A stretch of 64,000 bases of DNA from Treponema sp. (GCA_017940005.1 JAGAZO010000016.1:62001-126000); one strand, 5' to 3'; numbered from the stretch's first letter, positions 17,561 through 25,990 are shown. The notes: generated by a model not told the origin, from the letters alone. A program made the numbers and translations.

Positions 17561-19432
17561 TTACTGAATGCGTACTGCTGCTACGTTAGGTGTGCGGCCG
17601 TCGCTCGATGTAGGAATCGTTATTTCGCCACTCCGTATTTTTGCAATCGTTGCAGGGTCGTTGAATGAAGCGGGCAGCCCCACGATTTTCCAGTTGTGGT
17701 CGCATGTTGGCGAGAGGTTGCCATTAAGATTTTCCTGCGTATATTTTACGATGAGGTCGCGCACAGTCGCAGAAAGCGGCAATTCATTATAGCTATCAAA
17801 GTACACGTCCTTTTGCGTCGCCCAGCCGTGGCTCATGAGCGTGCCGAATCGGTAGTTGTTCACCGCCATTTTGTACGTAGCGTTTGGGTCAATCGGCTTG
17901 CCCTTGATTGTAGCGTTTGTAATGCGCTGTCCAACGGGCTTGCTTATGTCGATTTCATAGGTGATTCCCGAAAGCATGTCGTAGTTATACGCGCGGAAAT
18001 TCGGGTCGAATGCAATCGTTACATCTCCTGCTTTTGTTGTCTGGTAGTAGCCGACAGTCCACTCCATATAGGCGAGCAGATTTTTTCCAGTGATGTTCAC
18101 ACCCATGAGCGTGTTGTCGTACTTGTAGATAAACGCGACATCTTTGCGTTTGAAGTCGCCCGCCTTGAGCGTCTGGTCAAAGTTGAACAGCGCGGCAGTT
18201 GAAATGTCCGACTTTGCGTAGTACTGCTGCACTGTGTTTATTAAATCCATGAGCGCCGTGTCTTCAATCTGCGCGCGCGGCATTGTCGTCACCTTGTCTT
18301 TGCCCGTGATATAGTCAGTGCCTTCGGGGATAAAGTTTGCGGTAATTTTTCCAACAACAGTATTCGCATTTTCTTTTGACGCATCGTCAACCCATTTGAA
18401 CTTGTCGAGCACGCGCTTGGAAGAAGCAATGTTATTCGTCGGAATGTTTTTTGCTTCGACGCTTGCAATTTTCCATGTGCCGTTTTCCTTTTGCATGTTG
18501 AATGTGGCAAACGCTACGTGCGAGCCGTATTTTCCCGGTTCGAGCACCCATGTATCGTTCACTTTTTCACAGTATGTCGCGTGCTCGTGCCCTGCAAGAA
18601 TTACGTCGAGTTCAGGAACAGCTTCGGCAATCTGGAATGCGCCTGTCTTGCCTTCTTCTTCATATTCACCTTGTCTGCTTATGTGCACGGCGGCAACGAG
18701 GATGTCATACTGTCCTTGAATCTCTTTCACTGTTTCCTGCAGCGATTTGATGGGATCGGTAAACGCAAGGTTTTGGAAATGGTCAGGCGCGCTCGCTTCC
18801 CATGTGGAGACGTGCGGTGCTGTGCTTCCGACAACTGCGACGCGTATGCCGTCAATCGTGTAAATCTGATAGGGGAGCACATAGGACTTTCCGCTGTCCG
18901 CATATTTGATGTTTGAGCACACAACGCGTCCGTCGAAGTTTGAAATATTGCGTTCAAGAAAGTCCAACCCGAAGTTGAATTCATGGTTGCCCGGCACCCA
19001 GACATCGTAGCCGAGAAAGTTCATCGCTTGAATCATCGGATGTGTGTCCATGTCGAGGAAAATCTCTGCGCTGTTGTCCTGCATGTTGTCGCCAATGTCG
19101 ATGAGCAGCGTGTTCGGGTACTGGCTTTGAATCTGCCGTACAACAGTATCTGTGAGCGCAAAGCCTGCATCGTTGTCAGGCGAATCAATCGCGTATTCCC
19201 ACGGATAGATGCGCCCGTGCATGTCTGATGTAGCTACAACAGAGATGACGGCGCTGTTGCCTGTAGCGGCAGTTCCTTTGGAAAGCTCTCCGCGTTTCTC
19301 ATACGAAAAATTTCGTACCGTTTGTGAGCCGCTCTTTTTCGCGCCCACGTCTTTTTTTCCGCCTGCAAAAGCAAGTGCCACTGTGCATGCAGCAAGCAGA
19401 ATTGCCACAACTTTTTTCCCAGCGTGTTTCAT
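17561..19432 (-). CDS. Exported 5'-nucleotidase / 2',3'-cyclic phosphodiesterase family protein
   Basis: This 623-residue UshA/CpdB-type periplasmic enzyme has an N-terminal export signal (about 1-24, ending ALAFAGG). A LAAC sequence inside it could alternatively act as a lipobox. The metallophosphatase domain shows SDMHGRIYPW, GDNMQD, PGNHEFNFG and AGHEHATY for two metal ions. The C-terminal substrate domain follows (about 395-590; the YDNTLMGVNITGKNL region and TYKMAVNNYRF). It hydrolyses nucleotides outside the cytoplasm for salvage. AGGAGG lies five bases before the ATG. A hairpin (19466-19493) lies in its leader, between it and the yibE/F stop. Confidence 0.9.
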   Translation of the reverse strand: MKHAGKKVVAILLAACTVALAFAGGKKDVGAKKSGSQTVRNFSYEKRGELSKGTAATGNSAVISVVATSDMHGRIYPWEYAIDSPDNDAGFALTDTVVRQIQSQYPNTLLIDIGDNMQDNSAEIFLDMDTHPMIQAMNFLGYDVWVPGNHEFNFGLDFLERNISNFDGRVVCSNIKYADSGKSYVLPYQIYTIDGIRVAVVGSTAPHVSTWEASAPDHFQNLAFTDPIKSLQETVKEIQGQYDILVAAVHISRQGEYEEEGKTGAFQIAEAVPELDVILAGHEHATYCEKVNDTWVLEPGKYGSHVAFATFNMQKENGTWKIASVEAKNIPTNNIASSKRVLDKFKWVDDASKENANTVVGKITANFIPEGTDYITGKDKVTTMPRAQIEDTALMDLINTVQQYYAKSDISTAALFNFDQTLKAGDFKRKDVAFIYKYDNTLMGVNITGKNLLAYMEWTVGYYQTTKAGDVTIAFDPNFRAYNYDMLSGITYEIDISKPVGQRITNATIKGKPIDPNATYKMAVNNYRFGTLMSHGWATQKDVYFDSYNELPLSATVRDLIVKYTQENLNGNLSPTCDHNWKIVGLPASFNDPATIAKIRSGEITIPTSSDGRTPNVAAVRIQ

Positions 19433-19465
19433 AAATCCTCCTATAAAAACTCCGCGCTGACGGAT

Positions 19466-19493
19466 GTGCAAGGATGTACGGGCATCTTTGCAC
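19466..19493 (-). promoter_or_regulatory. Hairpin in the leader of the 5'-nucleotidase gene
   Basis: GTGCAA/TTGCAC plus GATG/CATC pair around a six-base loop in the gap between yibE/F and the nucleotidase gene. It has no T run, so it may be a processing or stability element rather than a terminator. Confidence 0.35.
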
Positions 19494-19508
19494 GTGTGTA
19501 AAATATCT

Positions 19509-20675
19509 TCAATGCGCAGCTTGTGCAAGCAAAGCGCGCTTGAATACGAGAACAGAAAATATGGCGGTAAAAAAGATGCTTGCCACCATGCCGATTGAAC
19601 TTGCAAGCGCTTGCAAAATGTTGATGACGATGAGCGGAATGTTGATGAACTGCATGTAGTCCATGTGATACCCCCATATCATCATGGCAAGCGGCAGCGA
19701 CGAGCCGCAAAATGCAAGTATGAGCGTGTTTGTCATTGTGCCTATGATGTCTTTGCCCACCGCGAGCACGCTTGCAAAAAAAGCTTTTGTGCTCATGGCG
19801 CTGTCAGCAATGTGCAGTTGCTCCGCGCTGCTTGCAATGGAAATTGCCACGTCCATAGTTGCACCGAGACACGCTATCAAAATGGAAACGAACAAGAGCG
19901 ACGTGAGTTTGAAATTGCGGCTCTGCGCAAGGTACAAAAGCGTTTCTCCTTTTTCCATGTCTACGCCTGAAAGGTTCATGATTCTACCGAACGTGAACGC
20001 TAAAAATCCTGCGAGAAATATGCCGCAAAGCGTGCCCGCCGTTGCGCAAAACGCTTTTTTGCTAAAACCTGCAACGAGCATGAAGCTTGCAATGCATGAG
20101 GCAGCGAGCGAAAGCATTGCGACAAGTGCAGGGTGCGGTGACCACATGCACGGCACCACAACATACAGCAGCACTGTTCCAGTCAACGAGAGCGCGAGCA
20201 AGCTGCGCAATCCCTTGAAGTGTCCTATTGCCACTACGAGCAGAGCAAGAAGCGAGATGAGCAAATAGACATACGGCGTGCGGTTGTAGTTGTACAGCCA
20301 TACGACAGGCTTCCCATCTTTGTCCATGCGGATTGCAAACACAGCGGTAAGCCCTTCGTATGCGACTGCGCTTCTGAGCGCGCTCAACGTGTTTGTAGAA
20401 TCAAACTCCCTGCCCGCAAATTCGCCCTCATTTATGCGCACGCGTATGCGCTGGTTTCCAACGTAGCGGTCATCGACGAATGCGTCTTCCTCGATGTTGT
20501 TTTCCAAGACAGCGATGACAGTGCCCAACACAAACTGCTGCGTAAATTGCGAATGCTTACGATACCTCTCCGTAACGCGCGGCGCAATGAGCACAATAAG
20601 CGCAATGAGCGCAAACGTTGCGGCGGTGGCGAGCAGTTCATTCCGAATCAAATGTATTCGGCAGCGTGAAAGCAT
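19509..20675 (-). CDS. YibE/F-family integral membrane protein
   Basis: This 388-residue protein has one N-terminal membrane helix, an extracytoplasmic beta-rich domain (about 40-125, with YVGNQRIRVRINEGEFAGRE) and about seven further helices. Typical YibE/F features are GLRSLLALSLT, the SGVDMEKGETLL loop and GATMDVAISIASS. The family's function is unknown; it is often called a putative transporter. It heads a probable operon with the 5'-nucleotidase gene. The -10 box ends seven bases before the ATG and there is no Shine-Dalgarno, predicting a leaderless start. Confidence 0.88.
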   Translation of the reverse strand: MLSRCRIHLIRNELLATAATFALIALIVLIAPRVTERYRKHSQFTQQFVLGTVIAVLENNIEEDAFVDDRYVGNQRIRVRINEGEFAGREFDSTNTLSALRSAVAYEGLTAVFAIRMDKDGKPVVWLYNYNRTPYVYLLISLLALLVVAIGHFKGLRSLLALSLTGTVLLYVVVPCMWSPHPALVAMLSLAASCIASFMLVAGFSKKAFCATAGTLCGIFLAGFLAFTFGRIMNLSGVDMEKGETLLYLAQSRNFKLTSLLFVSILIACLGATMDVAISIASSAEQLHIADSAMSTKAFFASVLAVGKDIIGTMTNTLILAFCGSSLPLAMMIWGYHMDYMQFINIPLIVINILQALASSIGMVASIFFTAIFSVLVFKRALLAQAAH

Positions 20676-20682
20676 ATTGATA

Positions 20683-20711
20683 ATTATATGACGCTTTGTT
20701 GCAAAAAGCAA
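20683..20711 (-). promoter_or_regulatory. Leaderless-type promoter of yibE/F
   Basis: TTGCTT (20711-20706), 17 bases, perfect TATAAT (20688-20683), then seven bases to the ATG. A 6-bp palindrome, GTAGTA/TACTAC, lies just upstream (20743-20759) and could be an operator. Confidence 0.7.
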
Positions 20712-20857
20712 GATTTTTTTTGCGTATCAACATGTGGTGTAAGTAGTAAAACATACTACCGCATAATGTACATTTTCATAACTCATCTATGCCGCCGTAA
20801 AGTGTTCCGTTAGCAAAGTGCGGCTTTGCAGCAATCCCGACGGGGTGCAGCGCTCCG

Positions 20858-21382
20858 TTATTTTTCAATCACTGTGTCTGAAAGATTTTTTCGCAGCGTG
20901 TGCAGTTTGGCAGGATGCGATGCTTCTGATTCGTATCCAATATTTAATATTCCGACGAGGTGCACATTTTGCGGAATGTCAAGCGCGTCTATGATTGCCT
21001 GCGTATCATATGCGCGTACCCAGCATGTTTTTACACCGAGCGATTCTGCTTGCATCATCATCATTGTCATAACGATAGAAGCGTCAACTTCACCAGAGCT
21101 GTGATTTGGAAAGCAGCTGTCCCAGGTGATTTTCCATGCTTCGTGTATATTGTATCCTACAACTAAAACAATAGGCGCATTGAACGTCATGGGAGTGGCG
21201 GCGCGGATTTTTTCCAGTGCTTCTTTTGATTTTACTACAAAAATTCGTTGCGGCTGACTGTTGTGTGCCGTGGGAGAAATGCGACCAGCTTCCAGTATTT
21301 TTTCAAGTTTTTCTGCTTCAACTTCTTTGCTGCCAAATCTTCTTTCGGAGTACCGCGAGCGGCAGAGTTCTAAAAAATCCAT
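20858..21382 (-). CDS. Nitroreductase-family FMN oxidoreductase
   Basis: This 174-residue protein has a nitroreductase fold: SRYSERRFGSKEV (about 9-21) and AGRISPTAHNSQP for FMN binding at the N-terminus, and a C-terminal VGILNIGYESEA segment. It is a short, single-domain member of the kind that reduces quinones or nitro compounds with NAD(P)H. GGAGG lies just before the ATG. The substrate is unknown. Confidence 0.9.
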   Translation of the reverse strand: MDFLELCRSRYSERRFGSKEVEAEKLEKILEAGRISPTAHNSQPQRIFVVKSKEALEKIRAATPMTFNAPIVLVVGYNIHEAWKITWDSCFPNHSSGEVDASIVMTMMMMQAESLGVKTCWVRAYDTQAIIDALDIPQNVHLVGILNIGYESEASHPAKLHTLRKNLSDTVIEK

Positions 21383-21472
21383 GATAATCCTCCGATTTGA
21401 TTTTACAATAATTTTACAACATCATGCAATCGCGCCGCCACGTTGTTGCATTTTAAGGGACTCGCAGTGCGC

Positions 21473-21862
21473 CTATTTTTCAAACAGGGCAAGCCCTGCA
21501 CACGAAAGACCTATGCCAAGCATGAGGAACGCGCTTTTTTCATCAAGTTCTTCAAGAACTGCAAGCACGACGACAGCAACGCCCATCGCTATGCAAAGCG
21601 CGCGAAAAATCAGCGAAACAATGTTTGCTGTTTTAATCTTTGACGGCCTTTCAAAATCCTCTTTTGCCCGCATGAGCTCATCTACCGAAAGCCCTAACAT
21701 ATCTGCAAGCTTTGGAATGGATGCAATGTCGGGGCATGACAAATCGCGCTCCCATTTTGAAACAGCTTTGTCAGTAACGCCCATTTTTTCTGCAAGTTCC
21801 AGCTGGCTCATGCCACGTTCTTTTCTTTTTGCCGCAATCATTTTTCCCATTGTGTTTTCCAT
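21473..21862 (-). CDS. XRE-family regulator with C-terminal membrane segments
   Basis: This 129-residue protein has an N-terminal Cro/C1-type helix-turn-helix (about 5-65; RKERGMSQLELAEKMGVTDK then AVSKWERDLSCPD). It is followed by two hydrophobic helices (about 76-98 and 107-125). It is therefore probably a membrane-tethered DNA-binding regulator. CAGGAGGAAACA precedes the ATG chosen; a longer reading lacks a Shine-Dalgarno. Its neighbours are the nitroreductase and permease genes, which are possible targets. Confidence 0.85.
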   Translation of the reverse strand: MENTMGKMIAAKRKERGMSQLELAEKMGVTDKAVSKWERDLSCPDIASIPKLADMLGLSVDELMRAKEDFERPSKIKTANIVSLIFRALCIAMGVAVVVLAVLEELDEKSAFLMLGIGLSCAGLALFEK

Positions 21863-22048
21863 TGTTTCCTCCTGTCGCGCATAGAAGCGCTCCAGATGCG
21901 CACGATGACAATGCACCGTCAATTCCACGCACCGTTTGATGATTGCATTGTATCACCGCGCTGTTTCTGAACGCAACCGATGTGCAGTTTACCTGTCTCG
22001 ACCGATAGTTTAAAAGCAATCTGCGTTGAGGATGGAGGGGCGTGGCAT

Positions 22049-23284
22049 TTACCGCACGACAAGCACCGAGCCTATAGTCGCAACGAGCGAGCCTGCTATG
22101 ACAACAATTTGAAACGCGATGCTTCCAAATCGTCCGCAGATATGGCTTTCCTCCGTGCGCTTTCGAGAGCGGTTGTATGCGATGATGATGCCTATTCCCG
22201 TGAGCACTTGAATGATTCCTGCAAGGCGCGTGAAGCCCACAAAACTCTGCACGCCGAGCAACGCGAGCACAAGGCAGGGAAGCGTTGCGAGCAGCCAGCA
22301 CAGCTTGAGATGCCACTTTGTCTGCTCCGCGATGATGTCGCGCATGTTCAACGTGTTTGCCCAGAACGATGTGGAAAGCGCAAGGAGCGAAAAGATGTAG
22401 CCGACAACGCTCACCCAGCCGCCGAGGTGCGTGCTTAAATCGACAAGCGCGCCGTTTTTTGTGATAGCTGCTCCTGCTCCGAGCAGCGTCATAAACGTCA
22501 CAGCGATGATTAAAAACGCATTCACTCCTGTGCCCGCTGCAATGGCGCGCACAATTTTTTTTCTGTCGCCGCCAACGCCTTTTACTACTTGCGGCACAGA
22601 CATGACGGCGGAAAGCGAAAACGCAACGGTGCTGTACAACGCCATGACGTTTGAAGAAGCGATGAACGTTTTCGGCAGCGCGCTCATCTCTGATGCAAGC
22701 GTTGCTGCAAATAAAATGCCTATGACGACAATTATGGCGAGCACTGAGTATTTTTCGCAGATGCCCACAATCTTCATGCCGAAAAATACGACGAGCGCGG
22801 CAAACGCGTAGTAGAGCAACATGCCAGCCCATGTTGGAAGCGAAAACCAGCTTGCAAACACAGCTGCAGAACCAGTGATAAAACTTGCTACGTTGCACAG
22901 CACGCTGAATCCTAGAAATGCAAATACAATCCATGCGGCAGTTTTTTTGAATGAACCGATGAACAGCTCGTTTTCAAAGCATTTTACAAATTGCGCGCCG
23001 CCGTTGTTCAGCGAAAGTTCTGCAATCATAAGATGCAGCAAAAGGTTTATGCAGTAGGCGACAGCGAGAATGAGCAAAAAATCCCACCACGTGTTTCTTG
23101 AGGCAAGATAGGGCACTGCGAGAATGCCTGCTCCAACGCCGTGCCCCACAATAATGCTCGCAGCCTCAAGAAACGTCAACTGCGATTCGCTTTGTATCTG
23201 CACGGAATCCCTGCCGCTTGCAAGCGTTTCGTTGTTTTGCGCGGAGCTGTCGCTTTGCGCGCGTGTATCGATTTGCCTGTTCAT
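22049..23284 (-). CDS. Amino-acid permease (HAAAP/AAAP type)
   Basis: This 411-residue transporter has about 11 membrane helices. It has the first-helix pattern of the APC superfamily (EAASIIVGHGVGAGILAVPY) and resembles hydroxy/aromatic amino-acid permeases (TyrP/Mtr/SdaC). The substrate cannot be fixed from the sequence. AGGATA lies six bases before the ATG. A 50-base piece of this gene (22312-22361) recurs, 88 percent identical, at 24324-24373. The upstream region also recurs, so a second copy once existed here. Confidence 0.88.
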   Translation of the reverse strand: MNRQIDTRAQSDSSAQNNETLASGRDSVQIQSESQLTFLEAASIIVGHGVGAGILAVPYLASRNTWWDFLLILAVAYCINLLLHLMIAELSLNNGGAQFVKCFENELFIGSFKKTAAWIVFAFLGFSVLCNVASFITGSAAVFASWFSLPTWAGMLLYYAFAALVVFFGMKIVGICEKYSVLAIIVVIGILFAATLASEMSALPKTFIASSNVMALYSTVAFSLSAVMSVPQVVKGVGGDRKKIVRAIAAGTGVNAFLIIAVTFMTLLGAGAAITKNGALVDLSTHLGGWVSVVGYIFSLLALSTSFWANTLNMRDIIAEQTKWHLKLCWLLATLPCLVLALLGVQSFVGFTRLAGIIQVLTGIGIIIAYNRSRKRTEESHICGRFGSIAFQIVVIAGSLVATIGSVLVVR

Positions 23285-23321
23285 AATTTATCCTATCATG
23301 ATTTTTAACAAAAGGAAAGGA
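23282..23321. repeat. Direct repeat, left copy (permease start region)
   Basis: This 40-base segment covers the permease start and its upstream region. It recurs with a few changes at 24281-24319. Both contain the block CATGATTTTTAACAAAAG. The two copies flank the three-gene DUF3990 cassette. Confidence 0.75.
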
Positions 23322-23351
23322 AAAAAATGACAAGATTTTTTTGCGGATGTA

Positions 23352-23576
23352 TCAATGCGATGAAAGTGGTGATTCAAAAAATTCTTGCATCAATTCATCT
23401 GTGAGATAGCCATCGCTCAAACAATGAAAGTTGCTGATGCCTTCGCTCATAAAAAGATATGTGTGCGACGCGTAGAAAAAATCGAGCGCGTTCAATTCAG
23501 TGATATGCGCTTTTTTTGCAAACAGTGCAATTATGCGCGCATACTTCATTTGCAGCAGCGTCTTATTTGCTGTCAT
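23352..23576 (-). CDS. Small protein of the DUF3990 cassette (DUF3791-like)
   Basis: This 74-residue soluble protein has the helical pattern LLQMKYARIIALFAKK, then ALDFFYASHTYLFMSEGIS and HCLSDGYLTDEL. I know this kind of small protein as a regular partner of DUF3990 genes and recall it annotated as DUF3791, but cannot check which of the two small genes matches that entry. Its ATG overlaps the DUF3990 stop (TGATG), with AGAGGTG as Shine-Dalgarno. It is the last gene of the cassette and a candidate antitoxin or accessory factor. Confidence 0.75.
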   Translation of the reverse strand: MTANKTLLQMKYARIIALFAKKAHITELNALDFFYASHTYLFMSEGISNFHCLSDGYLTDELMQEFFESPLSSH

Positions 23577-24058
23577 CAGCGCACCTCTTCTGCACACTCA
23601 AAATGCAACAAGCTGTCTGCAACATCTTGTGAGATAAAACAAATCTGATTGTTCGGCTTTTCAAATGAAAGCCGCTTCAGTGTTTCGTGCTTATCAATCA
23701 AATTGTCAAAATATAATTCTATTGTGTTGAACACCTTGTCATTTGCAATACCTCCTTCGATAATGTCATATTGCAAATAATTATTATTTCCCTTTCTGCA
23801 TGAAATGATAAAATCGAGCCATGCTTCATCATACGCAGGAAATCTTTTATAACGGCATTTTGCATCTATGTCAGCAGAATCAAATTCGTATTTATTGATA
23901 TAGCAACATTTTCCGATTTTCAAAAATCGTTGCACCCAATCTTCTGCCTGTTGCCGTAAATCAGTCGTATAAAAACCTTTGCCAAAATCGAGGTTGTCGC
24001 GCCCAATGCGTACATTAGGTTTTTGCACTATGCCAGTAGAACCATGATAGACTTTCAT
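23576..24058 (-). CDS. DUF3990-like protein, possible ADP-ribosyltransferase fold
   Basis: This 160-residue protein starts MKVYHGSTGIVQKPNVRIGR and continues LDFGKGFYTTDLRQQAEDWV, the hallmark of DUF3990. The order H in YHGS, Y in GKGFYTT and a later acidic residue resembles the H-Y-E triad of ART/PARP-type folds. From memory the family is placed in that clan. It sits between two small genes with 4-5 base overlaps, so the three are co-translated. The module resembles a toxin with small partners. Activity and target are unproven. Confidence 0.75.
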   Translation of the reverse strand: MKVYHGSTGIVQKPNVRIGRDNLDFGKGFYTTDLRQQAEDWVQRFLKIGKCCYINKYEFDSADIDAKCRYKRFPAYDEAWLDFIISCRKGNNNYLQYDIIEGGIANDKVFNTIELYFDNLIDKHETLKRLSFEKPNNQICFISQDVADSLLHFECAEEVR

Positions 24059-24270
24059 GCCACAAGACCTCGCTCTCTCATAACAGCAAGAATGTCGTCC
24101 ACGATATACTGCTTGCTTTGCGTATGGAGCGCAGCATATGACGGAATGACGTAATCAGTGAGCAATGCAGATTTTTTGAGCAATGCGTGCATTTCTGCGC
24201 CTGTTTTACCGCAGCGTTCGGCAAGATTCTCTATGCAAAATATGACATATTCAAGCTGCTTTTCGTTCAT
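24055..24270 (-). CDS. Small protein heading the DUF3990 cassette (DUF3791-like)
   Basis: This 71-residue all-helical protein reads EKQLEYVIFCIENLAERCGK, then LLKKSALLTDYVIPSYAALH and QYIVDDILAVMRERG. This pattern is typical of the DUF3791-type gene found before DUF3990. GAGGTT lies five bases before the ATG. Its stop overlaps the DUF3990 start (ATGA). Placement ahead of the putative effector suits an antitoxin or a co-factor that must be made first. Confidence 0.8.
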   Translation of the reverse strand: MNEKQLEYVIFCIENLAERCGKTGAEMHALLKKSALLTDYVIPSYAALHTQSKQYIVDDILAVMRERGLVA

Positions 24271-24280
24271 GGCAACCTCA

Positions 24281-24319
24281 CATAATTACTATACCATGAT
24301 TTTTAACAAAAGAAAAGGA
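24281..24319. repeat. Direct repeat, right copy (upstream of the DUF3990 cassette)
   Basis: It resembles 23282-23321 over about 40 bases. On the minus strand it supplies a TATAGT-like -10 for the cassette. Confidence 0.75.
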
Positions 24320-24323
24320 TAAT

Positions 24324-24373
24324 GCCGCTCTGTTTGCTCCGCGATGATGTCGCGTGTATTCAACGTGTTTGCC
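24324..24373 (-). pseudogene. Remnant of an amino-acid permease gene
   Basis: These 50 bases match 22312-22361 inside the intact permease gene at 44 of 50 positions, and all six differences are transitions. On the minus strand it encodes the ANTLNxRDIIAEQT part of the transporter. With the adjoining repeat of the permease leader it shows that a second permease copy was lost here. Confidence 0.75.
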
Positions 24374-24427
24374 ACTCGCATCTGTGCACCCGTATCACAC
24401 CATGCAGTTTTATGCTAGTATGTTTCT

Positions 24428-25285
24428 ATGACTGATTATGATTTTCTCGCAGCGCGAGCGCCGTTGCATGTGGTGATTTTTACCGGCGGTGATTTTCCGC
24501 GTCCCGAACTGACATGTCGCTACTGGAAACGCCGCGCTGTCGATTACGTGATTGCAGCAGATTCAGGTTTTGATACGGCGCAAAAATATATCGAATATTT
24601 TTCGCATAACGATGCGATTGATTTTTCGCCCGATGTAATTCTCGGCGACTTTGACAGCATTGCAGACAAAAATGCGCTTCTCTCCTACGGCAGCATCGTG
24701 GAAACATTTGACAGCGCAAAAGATTTTACTGACACGGAGCTTGCGTTCTTCCGCGCATATGAACTGGCAACGGAGCAGGGGAGGGAGCCGTTCATCACGC
24801 TTGTGGGAGGAAGCGGCGGCAGAATTGACCACACGATTGCGCTCTATGACTCGTTTGCATCTGCATGCCACGCGTACGTGTGGCTTACACCGCAGCAGGC
24901 AGTGTATTTTTTAGCCGCAGGAAAGACGGCGCGTGTCACTGGATTAGCAACGCGCGATGTCCTTTCTGTTGCGCGTACAACTGAATCGAGGCGTAGCGGC
25001 GCGCTTTTTTCGCACGGCTTGCGCTGGGAACATTTTCGGAGCAGCGGCATGCCGAGCATCAGCAACTGCATCTCCAATGAGTGTGATAGGCATGAGTTCG
25101 ATGGGCGCGAAAAAGCAACAGTCCACGCTGGCGCGGCATCGTGTGGCGCAGAAAAAATTGCGGTACCTCAAGATGCGCACGGCACGCACGTTGTTTCACT
25201 CACTGCACAAGGCGCGCCGTTTTTGCTCATTGTGCCGCTCAACGCAGAAGTGAGCATCATACTCCGCCTGCAAGAAAATCTATAA
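24428..25285 (+). CDS. thiN: Thiamine pyrophosphokinase
   Basis: This enzyme makes thiamine diphosphate from thiamine and ATP. The catalytic domain has IAADSGFDTA, PDVILGDFDSI, DFTDTELA and GGSGGRIDHTI. The C-terminal beta domain is interrupted at about 210-250 by a Glu/His/Ala/Cys-rich low-complexity insertion. The family is usually about 210-230 residues and this one has 285. No Shine-Dalgarno is present. TAGTAT, preceded by TGC as in extended -10 elements, ends six bases before the ATG. It lies divergent to the DUF3990 cassette. Confidence 0.9.
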   Translation: MTDYDFLAARAPLHVVIFTGGDFPRPELTCRYWKRRAVDYVIAADSGFDTAQKYIEYFSHNDAIDFSPDVILGDFDSIADKNALLSYGSIVETFDSAKDFTDTELAFFRAYELATEQGREPFITLVGGSGGRIDHTIALYDSFASACHAYVWLTPQQAVYFLAAGKTARVTGLATRDVLSVARTTESRRSGALFSHGLRWEHFRSSGMPSISNCISNECDRHEFDGREKATVHAGAASCGAEKIAVPQDAHGTHVVSLTAQGAPFLLIVPLNAEVSIILRLQENL

Positions 25286-25613
25286 GGCGCGTGGCAAGCA
25301 TGACTGCAAGCCCATACGCAAATGCAAAAAACGAGCACACTGCCGACGCTACAGCTTTCGCGCGCTGTTCGTGATTTTTTACTGCTGACACGATTGAAAC
25401 GGCAATGCCCGCCGCAGAAAAAAACAGGAGCGGTATTGCAGTGACTGTCGCCGCTGCAAGTATGAGGTGCTGATTTTCATCGAGGAATTCTTGATAATTG
25501 CCAATCGCGTAAAAAACGAGCAGCGCAGACAGAAAGAGTGCAAGAAATAATACAGTGCGCATGACGAGCGTGAACAAAATCTGCGTCGCGCTTTTACTTG
25601 TTTTGTTTTCCAC
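25257..25613 (-). CDS. Small integral membrane protein, function unknown
   Basis: This product of about 118 residues has three to four hydrophobic segments (ILFTLVMRTVLFLALFLSAL, LILAAATVTAIPLLFF, FFAFAYGLAVMLATRLID). The last 29 bases overlap the 3' end of thiN on the opposite strand. The start is uncertain: the GTG at 25613 (ENKTSKSATQ) is used here, but an internal ATG at 25562 or a TTG at 25649 is possible. No clear Shine-Dalgarno is seen. I do not recognise the family. Confidence 0.55.
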   Translation of the reverse strand: MENKTSKSATQILFTLVMRTVLFLALFLSALLVFYAIGNYQEFLDENQHLILAAATVTAIPLLFFSAAGIAVSIVSAVKNHEQRAKAVASAVCSFFAFAYGLAVMLATRLIDFLAGGV

Positions 25614-25686
25614 CCTAATTACTTTGCAGCAGTTGCACAACTTTTCCAAACCGCGCGTGAAAGCTGCGTGACAATGCCATATGTCC

Positions 25687-25990
25687 CTACATCCAGTTCT
25701 CGTCGCCTTTTATCTGCCTCGTGCGCCTGTCCACCAGCTCGTGAATACAGTGCTCGCCGAGTCTTTTGCAAGGTACTCGAAAAACGCGCGGCCATCTTTG
25801 TCTTCCATGCGCTCATAGACGTATTATTATACAACAATATGCGCCGTTTGTCACGCAGAATAATTTCTGGCTGCGTCTCCTCCGCCGTGTGGAACTTATA
25901 CACGGGAAACCCTGCGCATACACGTCGAGCCGCAGGAAAACATTTTTGCTGTACGCAGCCTCGCGTAAAAAAATCAGACTTTTGCAAGGA
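25687..25990 (-). pseudogene. Frameshifted gene remnant, family not recognised
   Basis: Coding-like segments lie in all three minus-strand frames in order: FHTAEETQPEIILRDKRRIL, then YERMEDKDGRAFFEYLAKD, then LGEHCIHELVDRRTRQIKGD ending at a TAG (25689-25687). Joining them needs two frameshifts, which indicates a decayed gene. The ancestral protein is not recognised. Confidence 0.5.
25826..25854 (-). promoter_or_regulatory. Strong promoter-like sequence inside the decayed region
   Basis: GTGACA (25854-25849), 17 bases, TATAAT (25831-25826), then nine bases to an ATG at 25816 that opens a 65-codon basic frame ending at 25619. It may transcribe the small membrane-protein gene downstream, or a small RNA. 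It may also be a chance match inside a pseudogene. Confidence 0.5.

Noticed and set aside
21771-22934. Open frame of 387 codons on the minus strand in a different frame of the permease
   Set aside because: It shares the strand with the permease and the XRE gene but reads their alternative frame; the product is Arg/His-rich and has no membrane or domain pattern.
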